Shown: positions 42,645 through 50,513 of the stretch, one piece after another
Layout: each line of letters starts with the position of its first letter
Numbering within the stretch: position 1 is the stretch's first letter
Origin: G965220305 sp965220305
Lineage (GTDB): Bacteria; Chloroflexota; Dehalococcoidia; Lucifugimonadales; UBA3495
Reading direction: 5' to 3'
Length of the DNA: 64,000 nt
NCBI GenBank assembly: GCA_965220305.1
Contig: OZ244817.1
Span: forward strand, 1,178,001 to 1,242,000
The notes under the pieces: model-generated
What the model saw: only the letters and a program-made list of their open reading frames with translations
The model's database searches: none
What the model was told of the DNA's origin: nothing
Position numbers and translations under genes: made by a program

Positions 42645-42698
42645 CGGAGCGCCTAGGGTCTTTTGATTCTCGTCTCACCTGGTCATCCCATACTTTTC

Positions 42699-42813
42699 TG
42701 TCATTCTGAGCAGAGCGAAGAATCTAAAGTTCTTGCCCACATCGCTTTTCTTCGGTACTCGGACGAGGTCCCGGATGAAGGATTTCAGATTCTTCGCTTC
42801 GCTCAGAATGACA
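42699..42813. repeat. Inverted-repeat element with TGTCATTCTGAGC ends
   Basis: 115 bases bounded by 27-base inverted repeats (42699-42725 and 42787-42813), 25 of 27 bases complementary, containing TCATTCTGAG and GAAGAATCT. Such CATTCTGAGCGAAGCGAAG repeats are widespread in bacteria. No ORF inside. Confidence 0.85.
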
Positions 42814-42846
42814 TTTGCTGAAAATGAAAAGGCCCTGCGGAGCGCC

Positions 42847-43003
42847 CAGGGTCTTTCGATTGTCACTGTGAGCGGAGCGAATGGTCTAAGGTCCCCGGCA
42901 GCGCAAGCCCCCACCCCTGGATTCCCGCCTTCGCGGGAATGACGGTGGGAGCGCTTGAATGAAAGCCTACCTTGGCCTTTGGCCCGAGAATCTAAAGACC
43001 CTG
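42847..43003. repeat. MITE-like element, copy 3
   Basis: 157 bases with ends CAGGGTCTTTCGATT (42847-42861) and AATCTAAAGACCCTG (42989-43003). Core ATTCCCGCCTTCGCGGGAAT at 42921-42940. Closely matches copy 1 at 7777-7935 in length and sequence. Confidence 0.85.
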
Positions 43004-43127
43004 CGGAGCGACCAGGGGGCGCTGACCGCACCCTGGGCCGATAGGGTATACTAAGTATCGGCCCGGCTTTACTTTGCGTGGGCCCACTTCCTTCCATCCA
43101 TCATTCAACTCAACAATACGGTGCGCT

Positions 43128-43586
43128 ATGACGACACGGGACAGGCTGGAATCGGACATTCGGGATGCCATGCGGAGCCGCAATCAGGGTCGGCTGGACG
43201 CCCTCCGGTTCCTGAAGAATGCCATCCAGATGACGGAAAAAGACCAGATGACGGAACTGGACGAGACCGGTGTTTTGGACGTGGTGGCCAAGCAAGTCAA
43301 GGACCGACGGGAAAGCATCCGCATGTTCCAGGAGGGTGGCCGCGACGACCTGGTGGCCAAAGAGTCCGCCGAGCTAACCATTCTGGAGGCGTACCTGCCG
43401 CCCCAACTGGGCCAGGAGGAGTTGGTCCAAATCGTCCAGGCGGTGATAGCGGAGGTTGGCGCCGCCTCCATGCGGGACAAGGGACGGGTCATGGGCAAAG
43501 TGATGCCCCAGATTCGGGGCAAGGCCGACGGTTCCCAGGTCAACGCCCTGGTGGACGAGCTGCTGGCATCCGCCGGAGAGAGTTAG
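43128..43586 (+). CDS. GatB/YqeY domain protein
   Basis: 152 aa from ATG 43128. YqeY-family proteins resemble the C-terminal domain of the amidotransferase subunit GatB, which binds tRNA; stand-alone versions have no firmly established role. Family features visible here: RLESDIRDAMRSRNQGRLDALRFLKNAI, VAKQVKDRRESIRMFQEGGRDDLV, LPPQLGQEELVQIV and GRVMGKVMPQIRGKADGSQV. Length (about 150) is normal. Confidence 0.92.
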   Translation: MTTRDRLESDIRDAMRSRNQGRLDALRFLKNAIQMTEKDQMTELDETGVLDVVAKQVKDRRESIRMFQEGGRDDLVAKESAELTILEAYLPPQLGQEELVQIVQAVIAEVGAASMRDKGRVMGKVMPQIRGKADGSQVNALVDELLASAGES

Positions 43587-43747
43587 CTCCACAGGTGGAC
43601 TATCAAGTGGGCCTGCTCCTACTCGCTGTCACCGTGCCGGCGGCGGGCTTTCCGTGCTCGCCGAATCCCACTCCATCCACTATCTTGCAGCCCTTCCGGC
43701 ATCGAATGGACTGGCAACAAACCACCCTTCAGGTCGAATGAGGTCCC

Positions 43748-44443
43748 ATGCGTTTCGGTATAATTGTTTTCCCCGGCACTTGGAGCGATACCGACTGCCA
43801 TTACGTGGTCAGGGACCTGCTCCGTCAGGAGGCCGACTACGTTTGGCACCAAGAGGAAGACCTCAGCCAATACCAGTGCATGATACTGCCTGGGGGATTT
43901 TCCTACGGCGACTATCTGCGGGCCGGGGCCATAGCCCGGTTCTCGCCGGTTATGTCCGCAGTACAACGTTTCGCCGCTGACGGCGGTCTGGTCATCGGCA
44001 TCTGCAACGGCTTCCAGGTATTGTGCGAGGCCGGCCTTCTGCCCGGAGCGCTGCGGCGCAACCACCACCTGCAGTACCGTTGCCAGTGGACCAGCCTGCG
44101 GGCGGAGCGGACGGATACGCCCTTCTCGCATCTTTGCCGCGCAGGACAGGTGCTGCAAGTGCCGGTGTCCCACGGGGAGGGCAATTACTTCGCCGACCCG
44201 GATACTCTGGCCCAACTGGAAGAGGAAGGCCGGGTGCTGTTTCGCTACTGCGACGCCTCTGGTGAGCCAACCCAGGAGGCCAACCCCAACGGTTCGGCCA
44301 ACAACATTGCCGGGATTATCAGCGAGGCGGGCAATGTGCTTGGGATGATGCCCCACCCTGAGCGAAGTTGCGAGCCCCTGCTGGGCAGCAGCGACGGCAA
44401 CCTGATTTTCCAGGCAATCATCGACAGTTGCAGCTCACGGTAG
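43748..44443 (+). CDS. purQ: Phosphoribosylformylglycinamidine synthase, glutaminase subunit PurQ
   Basis: 231 aa. Class I glutamine amidotransferase supplying ammonia to PurL. Nucleophile Cys86 in GICNGFQ, His203 and Glu205 in MPHPERS. GFSYGDYLRAGAIA is a PurQ signature. purL follows 1 kb downstream after an EamA permease gene. The small PurS adaptor that this PurQ/PurL type normally needs was not found next to it. Confidence 0.95.
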   Translation: MRFGIIVFPGTWSDTDCHYVVRDLLRQEADYVWHQEEDLSQYQCMILPGGFSYGDYLRAGAIARFSPVMSAVQRFAADGGLVIGICNGFQVLCEAGLLPGALRRNHHLQYRCQWTSLRAERTDTPFSHLCRAGQVLQVPVSHGEGNYFADPDTLAQLEEEGRVLFRYCDASGEPTQEANPNGSANNIAGIISEAGNVLGMMPHPERSCEPLLGSSDGNLIFQAIIDSCSSR

Positions 44444-44450
44444 CCATCGG

Positions 44451-45335
44451 GTGTTAGCCATCCTCCTGGCGACGGTATCCGCCCTTGGGTTTGGCAGTTC
44501 CGCCATATTCGCCCGGGTGGGTATGCAGGGTATCCGGCCCCTACCCAGTACCTTAATCTCGGCCATCGCCAGCTTCGTCCCCTCCCTGCTGCTGGCGCTG
44601 ATTTTCGCCTTCTCGGATGTCCGGGCCCTACCTCCGCTGTCCCTCCTGTGGTTCTTCGGTCATGGAGCGCTGACTTTCCTGGGGGGCCGGGCCAATACCC
44701 ACCTGTCCATCAACCTGATTGGCGCGTCTCGGGCTGGGCCCTTCATCAGTGCTTCCACCCTCTTCACCGCCCTTTTTGCCATTACCCTGGGAGGCGAGAA
44801 GTTACATCCCCTGGTGGCCCTGGGGACGGCGGGGGTAGTCGCCGGGCTGGTCGTCAGCAGCGGCGACATTTGGTCCCAGAGCTGGCGGCGGGACCGGAAG
44901 TCGTTGATGGGTTATGCTCTGGCGCTGGGAGCGGCGGCCTCATACGGGGGGTCAAACCTGCTGGCCAAGGAATTGAGCGAACAGTTCGGGTCTCCCCTGA
45001 TGGTGGCCGCCATGAGCCTGCTGTTCGGAATAGTTGCCCTCTCGCCGCTGGCCGCCCGGGGCGCCTGGGAGGGCGTCCGTAGGTCCGGTTCCAGCTTTGG
45101 ATTTACCGCCCTATCCGGTCTGGCCGCAGCCGCTGCGGTGATTGCCCTGTATTTCGGCTTCCAAATATCGGACCTGGTAATCGTTTCTCCGATAGCCTCG
45201 GTCAATCCCCTGGTAACTCTTTTCCTGGCCCACTTCTTCCTGGAACGCCTGGAGCGGGTCACCCGGTGGCTCCTGTTGGGGACCGTTTGCGTAGTCGTTG
45301 GGGTCATTCTCATAATTGTCGGCAGCACAGTGTGA
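44451..45335 (+). CDS. EamA/DMT-family transporter
   Basis: 294 aa, GTG start 8 bases after purQ. About ten hydrophobic segments in two EamA repeats (1-140 and 155-294), e.g. GHGALTFLGGRANTHLSINL and YGGSNLLAKELSEQFGSPLM. It is a drug/metabolite superfamily permease, possibly for purine precursors or other small metabolites given its position between purQ and purL. Substrate unknown. Confidence 0.87.
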   Translation: MLAILLATVSALGFGSSAIFARVGMQGIRPLPSTLISAIASFVPSLLLALIFAFSDVRALPPLSLLWFFGHGALTFLGGRANTHLSINLIGASRAGPFISASTLFTALFAITLGGEKLHPLVALGTAGVVAGLVVSSGDIWSQSWRRDRKSLMGYALALGAAASYGGSNLLAKELSEQFGSPLMVAAMSLLFGIVALSPLAARGAWEGVRRSGSSFGFTALSGLAAAAAVIALYFGFQISDLVIVSPIASVNPLVTLFLAHFFLERLERVTRWLLLGTVCVVVGVILIIVGSTV

Positions 45336-45480
45336 GAGCCTTTTACACACCGACCTGCGATTAGGGAGGATGGCCCTTTGGGAAAGCCCGATCAACCCGA
45401 CTCTATTCTAGGGGCGTCGGCACGGCTATAATTGGCCTGGCACACCCTGGGTACCACTATTTTTTAGCCAGGTTGATTCT

Positions 45481-47700
45481 ATGCCCGTTTCACAAGAAGT
45501 CCTGGACGAAATCGCCCTCAGCCAGGCCGAGTATGACCTGATAGTAGACCGGCTGGACCGGGAGCCCAACCCGGTGGAGTTGGGCATGTTCGGGGCCCTC
45601 TGGAGCGAACACTGCGGGTACAAGCACTCGCGACCGCTGCTGGGCCGGTTCCCCAGCCGCTCGCCGCGAGTCCTTTCCCAGTCCGGCGCGGAGAATGCCG
45701 GGGCCATCGACATCGGCAATGGGTTGGCCGTGGTCTTTAAGGTCGAGTCCCACAACCACCCATCGGCGGTAGAACCCCTGCAGGGAGCGGCCACCGGGGT
45801 CGGTGGTATAGTCCGGGACATCCTGGCTATGGGCGCCCGACCCATCGCCCTGCTCAATTCCCTGCGGTTCGGGACCCTGGACCAGCCCAACAACCGCCAC
45901 CTGTTCAATGGAGTGGTGGAGGGCATTTCCTGGTACGGCAACTGCATCGGCGTCCCCGACGTTGCCGGGGAAATCTACTTTGACCCGTCCTACTCGCATA
46001 ATCCCCTGGTCAACGCCATGTGCGTGGGCCTGGTGGAAGCGGACAAGCTGGCGACGGCTGCCGCCGAAGCCGCGGGAGACGTGCTCCTGCTGGTGGGCGC
46101 CGACACCGGGCGCGATGGCATCCACGGCGCCTCCGGCCTGGCATCCCGGACCTTTGAAGAGGAACAGGAGCTACGGCCCACGGTGCAGGTGGGCAACCCA
46201 TTCCTGGAGAAAGTCCTCATCGAGGCCTGCCTGGAAGCCCTGGCCACCGGCCATGTCAACGCCCTCCAGGACCTGGGGGCCGCCGGTCTTACCAGCGCAG
46301 CTATCGAGTCGGTGTCCCGGGGCGGACGGGGCGTCTTGCTGGACATTTCCCGGGTACACCGGCGGGAGCGGGGCATGACCGGCTACGAAGTAATGCTATC
46401 CGAGTCGCAAGAGCGGATGCTGCTGGTGACTCCTCGAAGTAGAGTCGGCGAGATTGCCCAAATCTTCCAGAGGTGGGACATTCCCTGCCACGAAATCGGC
46501 GAGGTCACCCGGCGGACGGACGCCTCCATCTTTGACGACAACCTACCCATCGCCCAACTGCCCATCGCGCCTCTATCTCAGGCCCCTAGATACCGGCTGC
46601 AGGGGACTCCCTCCCCTGAGCAACTGGAGCGGCAGCGGCTATCTCTAAGCGAAGCGCCCAGAACGAAGTCCGGCCCCGCCGATACGCTGCTGAAGCTGCT
46701 GGCCGCCCCCAATATTGCCAGCAAGCAGGCTGTTTATCGCCAGTACGACCACCAGGTGCAGACCAACACTGTGGTCGGCCCGGGCAGCGATGCCGCCGTT
46801 TTGCGGATCAAGGGCACCGGCACGGCTATCGCGTTGACCATCGACGGCAACGGCCGCTACTGCTACCTGGACCCCTACCGGGGAGGTCAGATAGTGGTGG
46901 CCGAAGCCTGCCGTAACTTGTCCTGCGCTGGGGCGGAACCCGTGGGCATCACCGATTGCCTGAACTTTGGCAACCCGGAGCGGCCCGAGATTTATCACCA
47001 ACTCGAACAGTGCATTCGGGGCATGGCCCGCGCCTGCCGGCTTCTCGGCGTGCCCGTGGTGAGCGGCAACGTCAGCCTGTACAACGAGTCCCAGGGACAA
47101 CCCATCTATCCCACTCCCATCGTGGGCGGCTTGGGGCTGCTGGAAGACGTGAACACCCACACCAGGGCATCCTTCCCGCAGGAGGGGATGCGGGTGGCGC
47201 TGCTGGGCAGCGACGACTGGAAGTACCGTCCCGCGGACCTGGCGGGAAGCGAGTACCTTCAGGTCGTCCACAACCTGGTCCGAGGCCGCCCAATCATCAA
47301 CCTGGCGTTGGAAGCCCGGGTGCAACAGTTGTGCCGACGGGCCATTCGAGAGGGAGTCCTGGCCTCGGCCCACGACTGTTCCGACGGAGGACTGGCGGTG
47401 GCCCTGGCCGAATGCTCCATCCTGGGGGGCGTCGGGTTTAACGGGTGCGAGGCATTCGGCAATTTGCCCGGGCGTTGGGAAATGCCCTTCTTCGGAGAGC
47501 GGCAGTCGAGAATACTGGTATCCCTTCCTGCCGAAAAGTTGGGCCGCCTGCAACGGATGGCCGCCGAGTCGCGGGTGCCGATGATGGAACTTGGGGTCAC
47601 CGGCGGCTTCCGGTTCCAATTGGGCCGCCACTTGGACGCTCCATTGTCCGATATGGCCGACGCTTGGAAAAACGGGCTGGAACGGGCGATGACCGGGTAG
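45481..47700 (+). CDS. purL: Phosphoribosylformylglycinamidine synthase II, PurL
   Basis: 739 aa, the small form that works with separate PurQ and PurS. ATP-dependent amidation of FGAR to FGAM in purine synthesis. ALWSEHCGYKHSRPLL, KVESHNHPSAVEPLQGAATG, ALQDLGAAGLTSAAIE and VSGNVSLYNES are PurL hallmarks. The start ATG 45481 follows a weak ribosome site. Co-oriented with purQ. Confidence 0.97.
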   Translation: MPVSQEVLDEIALSQAEYDLIVDRLDREPNPVELGMFGALWSEHCGYKHSRPLLGRFPSRSPRVLSQSGAENAGAIDIGNGLAVVFKVESHNHPSAVEPLQGAATGVGGIVRDILAMGARPIALLNSLRFGTLDQPNNRHLFNGVVEGISWYGNCIGVPDVAGEIYFDPSYSHNPLVNAMCVGLVEADKLATAAAEAAGDVLLLVGADTGRDGIHGASGLASRTFEEEQELRPTVQVGNPFLEKVLIEACLEALATGHVNALQDLGAAGLTSAAIESVSRGGRGVLLDISRVHRRERGMTGYEVMLSESQERMLLVTPRSRVGEIAQIFQRWDIPCHEIGEVTRRTDASIFDDNLPIAQLPIAPLSQAPRYRLQGTPSPEQLERQRLSLSEAPRTKSGPADTLLKLLAAPNIASKQAVYRQYDHQVQTNTVVGPGSDAAVLRIKGTGTAIALTIDGNGRYCYLDPYRGGQIVVAEACRNLSCAGAEPVGITDCLNFGNPERPEIYHQLEQCIRGMARACRLLGVPVVSGNVSLYNESQGQPIYPTPIVGGLGLLEDVNTHTRASFPQEGMRVALLGSDDWKYRPADLAGSEYLQVVHNLVRGRPIINLALEARVQQLCRRAIREGVLASAHDCSDGGLAVALAECSILGGVGFNGCEAFGNLPGRWEMPFFGERQSRILVSLPAEKLGRLQRMAAESRVPMMELGVTGGFRFQLGRHLDAPLSDMADAWKNGLERAMTG

Positions 47701-47943
47701 GTGTTTCTCAGGGATGGACACGGGCAACAGGTACGCCGGTCCTACAATGTTGCCACCGCGAGATTTCGGACTCTTTGTCGCCAGTTCCTTGGGATTACCA
47801 CGTTGGCAGCCCGACCTGGAGTGCGCCATTGCCACCGCCGGGACCACCTAAAGCGCCGGCCAATGCTGCCGCTGGCGTTGACACCCCCGCAGGCCGGGGG
47901 TAGCATGTGCCAGAGTTAGCAGTTGTAGACCGGGAGCAACCCT
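47701..47943. other. Intergenic region between purL and the GT4 gene
   Basis: 243 bases. Contains a short hairpin CCCCCG/CGGGGG at about 47884-47900 without a T-run. No ORF supported. Confidence 0.5.
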
Positions 47944-49134
47944 CTGAAAAAGCCTCCTTTAAGGGTACTATTTCTCACTCCCTATTTCCGGCCCTATTTG
48001 GGCGGAATTGAGCGGGCCATCGAGCAGCTTTCGTTCAAGCTGATGGAGTCGGCGGAGGTGGAAGCCGTCGCCGTCCTCACCACCAAGTACGCTTTTCCTC
48101 GAATCCCCCACCCCGATTGGGCCGACCGGGACGCCACGCCGGAAGGTATAGGCATCTACCGTTTGAAGGGGTTCCCCAAGCGGTCCATACCCCTGTATTC
48201 GGTCCCGCTGGTCTGGTTTTCTCCCCGACAGGTGCGGGAATACCTGGAGGAGTTCAAGCCCAACGTGGTCCACTTCGTGGGCGATGGCTGGTTCTGGGGA
48301 CACTTCTGGAGTTGGTTCTGGTTTCGCAACAAGGCCCAGTTTGTTTTCACCCCTTCCTACCACACCCTGCCCATCATTCGCTGGTGGCTTCGCCCCATCA
48401 ACGGCTTCATCTGCAAGGTGATGGACCACGTAATCGCGCTGACGGGACAGGAGGCCGAGCAGGTCCGCCGAGACTATTGGGCGCCCCGGGATAAGCAGGG
48501 GATTATCGGCTGGGGAGCGTCGCCCATGTCGTCAGACCTGCAGGACCAGATGTTGGGCGACGACAACGGCGAAGGTCCCGACACGCTGAATATTCTGTGC
48601 GTAGGCCGGTTGGGCCACCACAAGGGGCAGGAGTGGCTGTTGAACGTCTACCGTGAGGCCCTGCCCCAGTTGAAGCGAAACACGCGGCTGGTGTTGGTGG
48701 GGCGAGACGAGGGGGGAGAGGACGCCTTGAGGTCAACAGTTGCAGACTCGGGCCTGGCCGACCGGGTTATCTTCACCGGGGAACTGAGCGACGAAGATTT
48801 GGCAGCGTGGTACGCTCGGGCCGACGTGTTTACCTTGTTTTCCCAGTACGAGGCATTTGGGCTGGTATTCTTCGAGGCGATGGTCTGCGGGGTGCCGGTG
48901 CTGACCCACGACGTTGGCGCCAGCCTGGAGCTGCTCACCAAGGGGGCGGTGGTGGTGCCCCGCTATGCGCAACAGCCCGCCATAGAAGCCCTGGTGCGGA
49001 TGGTGAACGATGACGAGCACCGGCAGCAGTTGGGCGAAGAAGCCCAGGAATACGCCCTGGCCGAATTTACCTGGGCAGCAGTAGCCGACAAGTACCTGAA
49101 TGTTTATCGTACTCCCGCAGGAGGTAGCGACTGA
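47944..49134 (+). CDS. GT4-family glycosyltransferase, probable CTG start
   Basis: 396 aa. The frame has no ATG, GTG or TTG between its upstream stop (47926) and TTG 47998, but TTG would remove the conserved N-terminus. A CTG at 47944, seven bases after GGGAG (47932-47936), gives (M)KKPPLRVLFLTPYFRPYLGG, the glycine-rich acceptor loop of GT4 enzymes. The donor-binding E-x7-E is EAFGLVFFE, with LCVGRLGHHKGQEWLLNVY upstream of it. Retaining sugar transferase; acceptor unknown. It overlaps by one base with a GH63-like hydrolase, so a linked role in a small glycoside is likely. Confidence 0.85.
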   Translation: MKKPPLRVLFLTPYFRPYLGGIERAIEQLSFKLMESAEVEAVAVLTTKYAFPRIPHPDWADRDATPEGIGIYRLKGFPKRSIPLYSVPLVWFSPRQVREYLEEFKPNVVHFVGDGWFWGHFWSWFWFRNKAQFVFTPSYHTLPIIRWWLRPINGFICKVMDHVIALTGQEAEQVRRDYWAPRDKQGIIGWGASPMSSDLQDQMLGDDNGEGPDTLNILCVGRLGHHKGQEWLLNVYREALPQLKRNTRLVLVGRDEGGEDALRSTVADSGLADRVIFTGELSDEDLAAWYARADVFTLFSQYEAFGLVFFEAMVCGVPVLTHDVGASLELLTKGAVVVPRYAQQPAIEALVRMVNDDEHRQQLGEEAQEYALAEFTWAAVADKYLNVYRTPAGGSD

Positions 49135-50363
49135 TGGACCGCCAAGAACTGGAAGAAGGGGCGCGCAATATTCTACTGACCAACTTGCGCCGAGGCGTGG
49201 CTGACTGGAACGGTAAGGAATTCAGCTTTGTGGTGCCATCGCTTCGGGGCTACCCCTTCCAATGGTTCTGGGACTCCTGCTTCCACGCCATTGCCCTGAC
49301 TCACCTGGACCTGGAACAGGCCAAGGCGGAGTTGCGAACCCTGATGAGCGGCGCCCTGCCCAACGGCTTCATCCCTCACATCACTTTCTGGGAGATGGAC
49401 AAGCAACCCGACTTTCTCAGCCGCAACATCGTGGGGATGACCTCGCCTAACTACAGCTCCACCATGCAGCCGCCCATCATCGCCTACGCCGTGGAGCGAG
49501 TGTACCAGGCCACCGGGGATGAAGCCTTCCGGGACGAGGCCCTACCCATACTGACCGCCTTCTACCGCTGGCTGCGGGCAAACCGGGACCCGGACGACGA
49601 CGGGCTGATCGCCGTTATCCAACCGGAGGAGGCCGGCACCGACTGCTCTCCCAAATACGACGAGGCCCTGGGCCTGGAAGAGTTGACCAACCAGGGCTTC
49701 ATTACCGCTTTGAGAAAGGTGTACGCCGCCTACGAGCCCATGCGCGGCGACGACCGCAGAATCCTGGCGGCGGACATCTTTCATTTCGAGGACGTCCTGG
49801 TCAACTCCATCTACGCCTTCGGGATGCGCTCGCTGGCCCGCTTGCTGGGGGACTCACCGGAGGCAGCAGAGTTCCAGAGAGAGGCCGACCGGACCCTGGA
49901 GGCGCTGCTAGCCAAGTGCTGGGACGAAGAGGTGGGAGCCTTTTTCGACCTGTCCGGTGTGGCCGAAAGTCCGGTACGGGTGGTCACTATCAGCTCGCTG
50001 ATGCCCCTAATTCTGGACGACCTGCCCCGGCCCGTCGTGGAGCGGCTGGTGGACCGCTGGGTCACCTCTACCGACGACTTCTGGTTGCCCTACCCTCTGC
50101 CTTCGGTACCGGCCTCGGACCCCAAGTTCATGCCTGGGAACCCCCGGGGGTTCATCTGGCGGGGACCCACCTGGATTAACACCAACTGGTTCCTTTCCCA
50201 CGGTCTGCGCCGGCACGGTTACTCAGAACTGGCCGATACCATCGTTGCCAAAAGCCTGGAAGCGATTGAGATGTCCGGTTACCGGGAGTATTACCACCCA
50301 TACACGGCGGAAGGTCTGGGGGCCCGGGACTTTGGATGGTCCACCCTGGCGTTGGACCTGTAA
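49134..50363 (+). CDS. GH63-like glycoside hydrolase (glucosyl/mannosylglycerate hydrolase-like)
   Basis: 409 aa, overlapping the glycosyltransferase stop by one base (TGATG). (alpha/alpha)6-barrel features: PFQWFWDSCFHAIALTHLD at residues 42-60, GFIPHITFW, CSPKYDEALG and the C-terminal YREYYHPYTAEGLGARDFGW. These resemble GH63 mannosylglycerate/glucosylglycerate hydrolases. Such enzymes release sugars from compatible solutes, which would fit a pathway with the adjacent GT4 enzyme, but this is inference. Trehalase-like alternatives are possible. Confidence 0.78.
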   Translation: MDRQELEEGARNILLTNLRRGVADWNGKEFSFVVPSLRGYPFQWFWDSCFHAIALTHLDLEQAKAELRTLMSGALPNGFIPHITFWEMDKQPDFLSRNIVGMTSPNYSSTMQPPIIAYAVERVYQATGDEAFRDEALPILTAFYRWLRANRDPDDDGLIAVIQPEEAGTDCSPKYDEALGLEELTNQGFITALRKVYAAYEPMRGDDRRILAADIFHFEDVLVNSIYAFGMRSLARLLGDSPEAAEFQREADRTLEALLAKCWDEEVGAFFDLSGVAESPVRVVTISSLMPLILDDLPRPVVERLVDRWVTSTDDFWLPYPLPSVPASDPKFMPGNPRGFIWRGPTWINTNWFLSHGLRRHGYSELADTIVAKSLEAIEMSGYREYYHPYTAEGLGARDFGWSTLALDL

Positions 50364-50513
50364 AGCAAAGTAAGCGGGAATAGAGCCAAGAGGGCCGGGC
50401 AGCAGTCGGAACGGAGGGGAGCCCTGAACGTGGGAAGTCCCCAACCAGCCTGGAAGTTCTTGGCCGGCCAGGGACAGAGGGGCGCCGGTGGTCACCGGCA
50501 ACTATCTGAACGC

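Larger units (their letters stand above)
42210..43127. other. Repeat-filled noncoding region
   Basis: 918 bases upstream of the YqeY gene. It contains three separate repeat elements (42501-42644, 42699-42813, 42847-43003) and no supported ORF. Promoters for yqeY should lie at the 3' end. It is the most repeat-dense stretch of the window. Confidence 0.7.

Noticed and set aside
46645..47847. 400-aa ORF on the minus strand opposite purL
   Set aside because: Shadow of purL in high-GC DNA; no family features.
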